From Prevotella sp. (GTDB lineage Bacteria; Bacteroidota; Bacteroidia; Bacteroidales; Bacteroidaceae): 18,668 nucleotides of DNA. Under the pieces are notes generated by a model. The model did not search any database. It was not told the origin of the DNA and saw nothing but the letters and a program-made list of their open reading frames with translations. Location: the NCBI GenBank assembly GCA_016291915.1, contig JAEEZP010000058.1, positions 1 through 18,668 on the forward strand. Direction: 5' to 3'. Positions 7,798-14,162 of this stretch are shown here, piece after piece; within the stretch, counting starts at the first letter, position 1, and every line of letters begins with the position of its first letter. A program made the translations under genes and the position numbers.

Positions 7798-8157
7798 TTA
7801 TAGAACTATATCTCCTAAGAAATAAAAAGCTCCGATAGTTAGACGCAAGGTAAAGAGTCCTGTGAAGGATGAGGGCAAGGTTAGCGTGGTCTCTCCTGGC
7901 ATGAGCCAAGTGGTATAAACGATATTATCCTCCTCATCGATAAGTTCTACGGGTATTAAATCATCAAAGATAAGATTGAAGGTTAATTCGTGGTTTGAGA
8001 GAATCCCCCTTAAGGGGCGAATAGGTGTTTTTGTTTCTCCTGGTAATGTATTACCATGATCAATCTTTGTTGCTGTAAGATATACCTCAAAATCATCAGC
8101 ATAGATGTTCTGGGAAAGAAACCCAGAGAGCAATAAAATAAATAATTTCTTTTTCAT
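7798..8157 (-). CDS. Small secreted DUF3244-like protein
   Basis: 119 residues. Sec signal peptide at 1-20 (MKKK, hydrophobic core, ending NIYA), no lipobox Cys. The mature part is about 99 residues with an all-beta pattern ending in VELIDEEDNIVYTTW (70-84), TTLTLPSSFTG (90-100) and LRLTIGAFYFLGDIVL (104-119). This is the pattern I associate with DUF3244, small secreted Bacteroidota proteins with an immunoglobulin/fibronectin-III-like fold and no established function. It follows the regulator gene after 148 bases and has its own good promoter (8184-8217), so it is the first gene of the accessory group leading to the RHS gene. A decayed relative sits at 5777-5947. Start at ATG 8157 is supported by the signal peptide. 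Family call moderate; function unknown. Confidence 0.5.
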   Translation of the reverse strand: MKKKLFILLLSGFLSQNIYADDFEVYLTATKIDHGNTLPGETKTPIRPLRGILSNHELTFNLIFDDLIPVELIDEEDNIVYTTWLMPGETTLTLPSSFTGLFTLRLTIGAFYFLGDIVL

Positions 8158-8183
8158 ATTTTTGTCTTGAATAAATTACGGCG

Positions 8184-8217
8184 CAAAGCTAATTATTCAA
8201 AAGCAAAAATTCACAAA
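8184..8217 (-). promoter_or_regulatory. Bacteroidota-type promoter for the DUF3244-like/RHS gene group
   Basis: On the minus strand TAGCTTTG (8191-8184, followed by C) matches the -7 consensus TAnnTTTG exactly. A -33-like TTTG lies at 8217-8214, spaced 22 bases, slightly longer than the usual 19-21. The predicted transcript would start near 8177, about 20 bases before the ATG at 8157. Matching rests on consensus only. Confidence 0.5.
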
Positions 8218-8231
8218 AGAAGCAATCTGAT

Positions 8232-8254
8232 ATTTTACTATTAATTTTACTATT
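8232..8254. repeat. Tandem 11-bp direct repeat upstream of promoter (candidate operator)
   Basis: ATTTTACTATT occurs at 8232-8242 and again at 8244-8254, a 12-bp period (about one helical turn). It lies 15 bases upstream of the -33-like element at 8214-8217 and immediately downstream of the gene for a DNA-binding regulator. Position and period fit an activator site, but the repeat is AT-rich and could arise by chance. Confidence 0.5.
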
Positions 8255-8305
8255 GTTTATTTATCTGGTAATCAGTTATTTGCATTAGTTGTTGCTGAAG
8301 GAAAT

Positions 8306-10027
8306 TTAATCAATCAGTTTTAATCTTTGATCAAATTCTTGAGGTTTTCCTTCCATTCCATACATCCTTTTTAGCAGGGTGATACGTATTTTTGAAATGT
8401 AAGCTGGCGAACAGTTAAGAAAATGGCTGATCACTTTGGGTGCATAACCTAAACGGATAAGAATGCAGGTGTTGAACTCCATCACATTCAGGTTGTACTG
8501 ATTATCTGATATAAATTTGTAACAGTTAGGAGAGTGCTCTACTACGTATTGTCGGAGAGCCTGCATATCATCTGAAGACAATTCCTGTCCACTTGCCTCC
8601 ATCTTGTATATCTTCTTAAAGAGCGGTGAGTTTTCTTTTGCAGTTTGCAGTTCATCTTTTTTTTGTTTGTGATTTTGTTGGTACTTGTTGATTTGCTCCT
8701 GCAACTCTACAATATTACGTTCTTTCTCCTTGATGACATCTTGATAATCCTCTTCATGTTGACGAAGGATAAGAATATCCATTTGTGTCTTTTCCAATTC
8801 GTCAATTGTACTTTTATAAATACGATTCTCATTCTTTCTTTTTTGTTTATACCTCTGAACGAAGTATAATACGAAAAGAAGCAGTAGTATGAAAACGAAG
8901 ATAATTCCTTTAATGAGTGTCGACTTCTGTTTGGACTCTTTTTCTGTTTGATGTGCCAGTTTCTGCAGACGTGTATAGTTATACATGTTCTTCATCCGTT
9001 CTATGTCCTTTGTTACCAGCTGGTCATACGCGGAGTCGTTCATGGCATAGCTATAGAGGGCGTATTTGGCGGCAGAGTCGGGTTGGTGGATTTGTTGGTA
9101 CAGAAGTGCTAAGCCTCGTGAGCCTGCGTTTTGATTGTTGAAGTCTTTGCCCTCGTGGAGTTCCTTCCGGAAATAATATTCGGCGGAGTCGTATCTCTCG
9201 ATAGATGTGTAATATTCCCCCAGAATTGAATAATAAATAATTCTATTACTTTCTATATTATTGTCATTATCAAAATAACCTGACTTTGTCCTATAGATGT
9301 CAAGACTTTGTCTCGCTTTTTCAAATTTTCCTCTCTTAATGTAATGGAGTGCTAACAAAGCCATCATCTGTGATGATTGCCTTTCTAATCCACGTTCCAT
9401 AAACAGACGGGAGGCCTTCTCGCAAATAGAGATGACAGAATCTGACCGTCCGAGCAAATCATAAGATTTAGCTTTCTGCACATAATTGTTAATGGCTCCT
9501 AACGTATCCTTAGCTAAAAGTGCATACCTGACGGATTGGTTAATACAATCAATTTGATTGTCCAATAAGTTTTGATCATAATAAATCTTGCTCATTTGTG
9601 CGGATATTCGAGTCAGTTGATAGTAGTCATGCTCGTTTCCTGTGGTATCAGCCAGCGCTGAAATATATGCATCCAACGCCATGGGCATCTCCCCCATGTC
9701 GTAATACGCCCTTCCCAACAGATAGTGGGCAAGCATGCGATCGCTGGGCGAGCCGTGGCGCTCGTAATAATCAACAAGAATTCGCTGGACACTGTCAGAG
9801 CGGAAGATGGTGTCACATTTGTTCTGAGCATTGGTAAGTATCAGCAGGCGCCGCATGCGCTGGTTGCGTGATAGGGTATTCTCATCGATATTGTCAAGAA
9901 TAGCTATGGCAGAGTCAGGATAGTCGTCAATGACGGCTCCAGCCCTGTCAAGCATACGCTGCCCATCCTGGCTACCGCAGCCACAAAACAGCAGAATAAT
10001 GAAGATTGATTTGTAAAGTTTTCTCAT
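8306..10027 (-). CDS. Membrane-anchored TPR / coiled-coil / HTH transcriptional regulator
   Basis: 573 residues. The N-terminus is a signal-like hydrophobic segment ending CGCGSQ (Cys15/Cys17; the lipobox is weak). Residues about 25-335 are TPR-like helices, for example AHYLLGRAYYDMGEMPMALD (100-119) and SILGEYYTSIERYDSAEYYF (267-286). A single strong membrane helix spans about 372-391, followed by a charged coiled coil (393-465). The C-terminus has a helix-turn-helix-like region, VMEFNTCILIRLGYAPKVIS (515-534), then FLNCSPAYISKIRITLLKRM (536-555). This matches Bacteroidota one-protein regulators with periplasmic TPRs and a cytoplasmic DNA-binding end. No kinase or receiver domain is visible. 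The gene starts 25 bases after the RNA helicase stop, and the regulated group probably begins 148 bases downstream at a promoter with an adjacent direct repeat. Target genes are inferred from position. Confidence 0.5.
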   Translation of the reverse strand: MRKLYKSIFIILLFCGCGSQDGQRMLDRAGAVIDDYPDSAIAILDNIDENTLSRNQRMRRLLILTNAQNKCDTIFRSDSVQRILVDYYERHGSPSDRMLAHYLLGRAYYDMGEMPMALDAYISALADTTGNEHDYYQLTRISAQMSKIYYDQNLLDNQIDCINQSVRYALLAKDTLGAINNYVQKAKSYDLLGRSDSVISICEKASRLFMERGLERQSSQMMALLALHYIKRGKFEKARQSLDIYRTKSGYFDNDNNIESNRIIYYSILGEYYTSIERYDSAEYYFRKELHEGKDFNNQNAGSRGLALLYQQIHQPDSAAKYALYSYAMNDSAYDQLVTKDIERMKNMYNYTRLQKLAHQTEKESKQKSTLIKGIIFVFILLLLFVLYFVQRYKQKRKNENRIYKSTIDELEKTQMDILILRQHEEDYQDVIKEKERNIVELQEQINKYQQNHKQKKDELQTAKENSPLFKKIYKMEASGQELSSDDMQALRQYVVEHSPNCYKFISDNQYNLNVMEFNTCILIRLGYAPKVISHFLNCSPAYISKIRITLLKRMYGMEGKPQEFDQRLKLID

Positions 10028-10052
10028 CAGGTTATAAATCAGCGATCTCGTT

Positions 10053-11885
10053 TCACTTCTTCCTCACTTTCCTCCGTGCCCATCCTTCTTCTGAGAAGTC
10101 GGGCTCTTCACCCTTGAAAGGCTTCTTCTTGGGTACATCCATGAAAAACTGGCGCCAGTCATTCTTATGATTCTGCTTACGCTCTTTGCGCTGAGGTTCC
10201 TTGGCACTGTGGCGGGAAGGTTTCTCACTCCGACCTTTTTTCTCCCTTCCAGCTCGTTCCTCAGGTGTCTCGTCAGCATCGTTGCAGCGCACTTCTCTGC
10301 CTTTATAAACAGTACCGGTGAGTCCGCGCATGACTCGTTCAGCATCTTCTTTACGTACTTCTATGAACGAGATCGTGTCCTTCAGATCGATCTGTCCCAC
10401 TTCGGCATGTCCTTTCACATGGTGGTTGATATACTGCATGATCTCACCCGGATAGAAACCATCTTTCTTTCCAAGGTTGATAAACAGGCGACGGAAGCCT
10501 TTTTCGGCTTTCTTCGGCCCTTTAGCACGCTCACCTTTCTCCCGTTTCTTCTCACTGACAGGCTTCTCAATCTCGGGAGCATCGGCATAATAAGCAAGGA
10601 ACTTACCGAACTCCAGACTGACAATCTTCTTGATGATATCCTCCTTGTCGATATACTCGAAGAAACGGTTGATGTCAACCATGAAGGGAGCAATCTGCTC
10701 TTCATCCACATCGGTCTTGACAATCAGGTCCATCACCTTATACAACTGTTTCTTACAGATTTCACGAGCTGACGGGATATCACCCTCCACAAACTGTTTG
10801 CCGATGGTCTTTTCTATAGCCCGTATCTTACCTTTCTCCTTTGTATGTACGATAGAGATAGAGGTTCCTTTCTTGCCGGCACGCCCGGTTCGTCCGCTAC
10901 GATGGGTATAACTCTCAATATCGTTGGGCAGTCCGTAGTTGATAACATGTGTCAGGTCATCCACATCCAGTCCGCGGGCAGCCACATCGGTAGCCACCAA
11001 CAGTTGGGTGAGGTGCTGACGGAACTTCTGCATGGTGAGGTCGCGCATGGGCTGACTCAGGTCGCCGTGCAGTGACTCGGCATTATAACCGTCGCGAATC
11101 AGTTTGTCGGCAATCTCCTGTGTCTCCAACTTCGTGCGACAGAAGATGATGGCGTAGATCTTCGGATAGTAGTCAACGATGCGTTTCAAAGCGAGGTATT
11201 TGTCTTTGGCATGCACCATGTAATAGACGTGGTTCACATTCTCAGCCCCCTCGTTCCTACTGCCTACCACAATCTCCTTGTAGTTGCGCAGGTAGTTCTT
11301 GGCAATCTTCTCTATCTCCTTGCTCATCGTGGCGGAGAAGAGTTGGGTGTCGTGACTCTCAGGCACTCCCTCCAAGATCGTGTCGATATCCTCAGAGAAT
11401 CCCATGTTCAGCATCTCGTCAGCTTCGTCAAGGATCACATTGAGCACCATATCGAGGTGTGCCTTGCCACGGTTCATCAGGTCGATCAGACGTCCGGGTG
11501 TGGCCACGATGATCTGTGCGCCTTTGGAAAGCGCTTTTATCTGTGTCTCTATCGAGGTACCGCCATAGACAGGCAGGATATGGATGCCATTCATGTATTT
11601 GGAGAAACCTCTCAGATCGTCAGTGATCTGTAGACATAGTTCTCGTGTCGGACAAAGGATGACCGCTTGTGTATCACGCGCATCGGGTTCGATATTCATC
11701 AACAGGGGGATGCCGTAGGCTGCGGTCTTGCCCGTTCCTGTCTGGGCCAGCGCCACGATATCACCACCCTCTTGCAGTAAATAGGGTATTACTTCCTCTT
11801 GAATGGGCATTGGCTGTACAAATCCCATTTCACTGATGGCTTTGCGTATCTCATCGCAAATGCCTAATTCTTCGAATGTTTTCAA
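10053..11885 (-). CDS. DEAD-box ATP-dependent RNA helicase, DeaD/DbpA type
   Basis: 610 residues with all helicase motifs: Q motif (F4 and GFVQPMPIQ, 21-29), motif I AQTGTGKT (47-54), PTREL (79-83), TPGR (129-132), DEAD (153-156), SAT (184-186), VATDVAARGLDV (297-308) and HRSGRTGR (328-335). Residues about 465-537 resemble the DbpA-type RNA-binding domain (RRLFINLGKKDGFYPGEI), and the tail after 540 is Lys/Arg-rich. The family unwinds RNA duplexes in ribosome assembly and cold adaptation. The start appears to be TTG at 11885: an in-frame TAG lies two codons upstream, and the next Met (residue 20) would remove the Q motif. A promoter -7 box lies at 11926-11933. The gene for the TPR regulator follows after 25 bases, so they may share a transcript. 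Confidence 0.5.
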   Translation of the reverse strand: MKTFEELGICDEIRKAISEMGFVQPMPIQEEVIPYLLQEGGDIVALAQTGTGKTAAYGIPLLMNIEPDARDTQAVILCPTRELCLQITDDLRGFSKYMNGIHILPVYGGTSIETQIKALSKGAQIIVATPGRLIDLMNRGKAHLDMVLNVILDEADEMLNMGFSEDIDTILEGVPESHDTQLFSATMSKEIEKIAKNYLRNYKEIVVGSRNEGAENVNHVYYMVHAKDKYLALKRIVDYYPKIYAIIFCRTKLETQEIADKLIRDGYNAESLHGDLSQPMRDLTMQKFRQHLTQLLVATDVAARGLDVDDLTHVINYGLPNDIESYTHRSGRTGRAGKKGTSISIVHTKEKGKIRAIEKTIGKQFVEGDIPSAREICKKQLYKVMDLIVKTDVDEEQIAPFMVDINRFFEYIDKEDIIKKIVSLEFGKFLAYYADAPEIEKPVSEKKREKGERAKGPKKAEKGFRRLFINLGKKDGFYPGEIMQYINHHVKGHAEVGQIDLKDTISFIEVRKEDAERVMRGLTGTVYKGREVRCNDADETPEERAGREKKGRSEKPSRHSAKEPQRKERKQNHKNDWRQFFMDVPKKKPFKGEEPDFSEEGWARRKVRKK

Positions 11886-11925
11886 AATCTATATGGATAA
11901 ATGTATATATGCGGAATTCCGGGTG

Positions 11926-11933
11926 CAAAGGTA
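11926..11933 (-). promoter_or_regulatory. -7 promoter box for the RNA helicase gene
   Basis: On the minus strand the sequence reads TACCTTTG followed by C, an exact match to TAnnTTTG, about 41 bases before the TTG start. No clear TTTG -33 element is seen at the expected distance. A 10-bp palindrome CGGAATTCCG (11912-11921) lies at the predicted transcript start. Confidence 0.5.
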
Positions 11934-11959
11934 CAACTTTTTTTTCTAATTGTACTTTT
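11927..11959. repeat. Inverted repeat between divergent promoters
   Basis: GTACAA (11931-11936) and TTGTAC (11950-11955) are inverted with 13 bases between. The symmetry continues outward (AAA at 11927-11929, TTT at 11957-11959) with one mismatched pair. It overlaps the helicase -7 box and sits where the -33 region of the opposite promoter is expected, so it could be a shared operator; function unproven. Confidence 0.5.
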
Positions 11960-11975
11960 ATTCATAATAATTCAC

Positions 11976-11983
11976 TACTTTTG
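11976..11983 (+). promoter_or_regulatory. -7 promoter box for the GH26 gene
   Basis: TACTTTTG followed by C matches TAnnTTTG exactly. The transcript would begin near 11990, leaving about 46 bases before the ATG at 12036. The -33 element is weak (TTG at 11950-11952, spacing 23). Confidence 0.5.
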
Positions 11984-12035
11984 CAGGAAAGATGGTATAT
12001 CATTCAGTTCCCCAATGATATTTAAAAAAACCGAG

Positions 12036-13601
12036 ATGAAGAAACTGACATATCTGATGATAGGGTTACTTGTCATGATGACAACGACGGTCAGGGCGCA
12101 GAACAGCACGAAGATGGAGGCTGAAAATGCTACTTATGTGCAGTGCAAACTGATACAGGATAGTCGTTATTCGGGAGGAAAGGCGCTGGAACTGACGGAG
12201 ACCTCGGCGAAGATTACTTTCCATTACAAGGCTGAGAAGAAAGGTAAGTACACCGTCTATGTGGGGTACGACGGGCTGTATGGTGACAAGGTAGTTGTGC
12301 TGACCGTTAACGGCAGTAGCGGTACTTTTGTGACGAAAGGAAAGGGAGAGTCGGCTGTGGGCACCTATTTCATGAACCAGGGTGACAATACCGTAGTGGT
12401 CACTCCCAGTTGGACCTGGTTCCGCATCGACTATATCCGCATAGAACAAAGCAACAGTTCGTTGACGTTCAATATCTCCCCAAAGCCCATTGATACTGAG
12501 GCTGCTGAATGCGCGCAGAAACTTTATACTTTCCTCTATAATAACTTTGGCAAGAAAACCATCTCCGGCATGATGACAGGTGATATGAAGTCAGCAAACG
12601 GCAATATCACCCAGCACGATGATATAAAGGCTGTTTATCAGGTGTCAGGCAAATATCCTGCACTGGTGGGCTTCGATTTCTTGTTTTCTACTGGAAGTGG
12701 GAAAGATGAGTCATGGGCGCAGGACTATACGAACGATGTCATGAGTCTGGCCAAGGATGTATGGCAACGTGGAGGAATCCCTAACTTCACCTGGCATTGG
12801 CGTGATCCCAGTCGTAACACATGGGAGTTCTACACCGATAAATGTGAGGTGAGGATCACCGATGCCTTTAATGCCAACGGTTCATGGAACACCTCTTCGC
12901 AGCTCTATAAGAATATCATCAGCGATATCGATGAGGTGGCCGGCTATTTCCTCGAACTGCAGGAGGCTGGTATTGCCTGTATCTTCCGTCCGTTGCATGA
13001 AGCCAGTGGCGGATGGTTCTGGTGGGGGCGCACGGGATCAGCACCTTTCATCAAACTCTATCGTCTGATCTTTGACGAGATGGTCAAGGTGAAAGGGGTA
13101 CATAATGTCATCTGGGTATGGAATGCCGGTGATGATGATGCCGATTGGGATCCGGGCCTTGATTACTATGACGTGATATCTGCGGATATCTACAATGCCA
13201 ACTATGACTATTCAAGCAACTATGTGATGTTCGATAAATTGAAGACACATACCGAAGGTAAAAAACTGATTGCCCTCGCGGAGAACGGGCCTATACCCGA
13301 TATCGACAAGGAGTTTGATGAGGAGGCGGTATGGTCGTGGTGGATGCCGTGGTATCACACCTGGGATGGAAACTTCGTCAGTCAGACGAGCAGTGCGGAG
13401 TGGACTAAATGTATGAACGATTCTCGTGTCATCACGTTAGAGGATCTGTCAGCAGGGTGGGGTGCCAGTTCTGCCATCCGCACCCCGCTGTCAGAATCCC
13501 ATGACAGTCATATTCTCTATGACCTTCAGGGCCATCGCCTGAAGCATACCCCTTCAAAGGGTCTGTTTATCCGTGATGGGAAGGTGTTCAGGGGCGAATA
13601 G
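12036..13601 (+). CDS. Secreted CBM + GH26 beta-mannanase-type glycoside hydrolase
   Basis: 521 residues from ATG 12036. The frame is open upstream to 11901, but that longer start would begin before the -7 box at 11976-11983, and MKKLTYLMIGLL...VRAQ at 12036 is a standard signal peptide (cleavage after about 22). Residues about 26-138 resemble a CBM6/35-type sugar-binding module (KMEAENATYV, YTVYVGYDG, WFRIDYIRIEQ). Residues about 152-475 are GH26: FTWHWRDP (251-258), RPLHEASGGWFWWG (318-331) with likely acid/base Glu322, and ALAENGP (413-419) with likely nucleophile Glu416. GH26 enzymes are mainly endo-beta-1,4-mannanases; a few act on mixed-linkage or xylan substrates, so the substrate is not fixed. 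The tail YDLQGHRL...KGLFIRDGK (495-516) is the short Prevotella-style C-terminal motif thought to mark T9SS cargo. No SusC/SusD pair is visible beside it. Confidence 0.5.
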   Translation: MKKLTYLMIGLLVMMTTTVRAQNSTKMEAENATYVQCKLIQDSRYSGGKALELTETSAKITFHYKAEKKGKYTVYVGYDGLYGDKVVVLTVNGSSGTFVTKGKGESAVGTYFMNQGDNTVVVTPSWTWFRIDYIRIEQSNSSLTFNISPKPIDTEAAECAQKLYTFLYNNFGKKTISGMMTGDMKSANGNITQHDDIKAVYQVSGKYPALVGFDFLFSTGSGKDESWAQDYTNDVMSLAKDVWQRGGIPNFTWHWRDPSRNTWEFYTDKCEVRITDAFNANGSWNTSSQLYKNIISDIDEVAGYFLELQEAGIACIFRPLHEASGGWFWWGRTGSAPFIKLYRLIFDEMVKVKGVHNVIWVWNAGDDDADWDPGLDYYDVISADIYNANYDYSSNYVMFDKLKTHTEGKKLIALAENGPIPDIDKEFDEEAVWSWWMPWYHTWDGNFVSQTSSAEWTKCMNDSRVITLEDLSAGWGASSAIRTPLSESHDSHILYDLQGHRLKHTPSKGLFIRDGKVFRGE

Positions 13602-13629
13602 TTTTATAATGTTTAAATAGTTCAGAAAG

Positions 13630-14157
13630 ATGAGAGTAGCAGTATATTGTTCGGCAAACAGTCATATTGATGAGGAGTATATTCGACAGACAGCAGTGTT
13701 AGGTCGCTGGCTGGCAACAAACGGTCATACTCTGGTATTTGGGGGTACCGACTTAGGATTGATGGAGACCATCGCGAAGGCCTTAAAAGAGGAAGGAGGG
13801 AGTTGTGTCGGTGTGGTTCCTTCGAAAGTGGAGGAGCGTGGACATGTCAGCAAATGGTTGGATGAGCGGATCGATTGTGATAACCTCAGTGACCGAAAGG
13901 ATCTGATGCTACAACACTCGGATGTGGCCATCGCCCTGCCCGGTGGCATCGGAACACTCGATGAGGTTTTCTCGATGGCGGCTTCCGCAACGATCGGTTA
14001 TCACCACAAACGGGTGATCCTCTATAATATGAACGGCTTTTGGAATTCGCTGGTGGCTTTGTTGGAACATCTGCAGGAACAAGGATTCATGCGAGGTACC
14101 TATCAACAATTCATCCAAGTTGCAAGCAACCTGGATGAACTGTCTTCTCTTCTTTAA
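13630..14157 (+). CDS. LOG-family nucleoside 5'-monophosphate phosphoribohydrolase
   Basis: 175 residues, the usual length for the family, with a Rossmann-like fold. The signature LPGGIGTLDE (103-112) matches the PGGxGTxxE motif that binds the nucleotide phosphate and supplies the catalytic Glu. The first glycine motif is FGGTDLGLM (37-45), where many members have GGGxxGLMG. R89/K90 lie in the conserved region before the signature. Family members split adenosine monophosphate or cytokinin-riboside monophosphates into base and ribose 5-phosphate; many are mislabelled lysine decarboxylases. No signal peptide, so cytoplasmic. It begins 28 bases after the GH26 stop on the same strand and may be on the same transcript. 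Its stop is 5 bases from that of the convergent DUF6850-type gene, with no terminator hairpin visible between. Confidence 0.5.
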   Translation: MRVAVYCSANSHIDEEYIRQTAVLGRWLATNGHTLVFGGTDLGLMETIAKALKEEGGSCVGVVPSKVEERGHVSKWLDERIDCDNLSDRKDLMLQHSDVAIALPGGIGTLDEVFSMAASATIGYHHKRVILYNMNGFWNSLVALLEHLQEQGFMRGTYQQFIQVASNLDELSSLL

Positions 14158-14162
14158 GACTA

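Noticed and set aside
10167..10772. Plus-strand open frame of 201 codons
   Set aside because: Shadow of the helicase C-terminal region on the other strand; the minus-strand frame has clear DEAD-box and RNA-binding motifs.
11901..12035. 45-codon N-terminal extension of the GH26 gene
   Set aside because: It would begin upstream of the -7 promoter box at 11976-11983, and a standard signal peptide begins at 12036.
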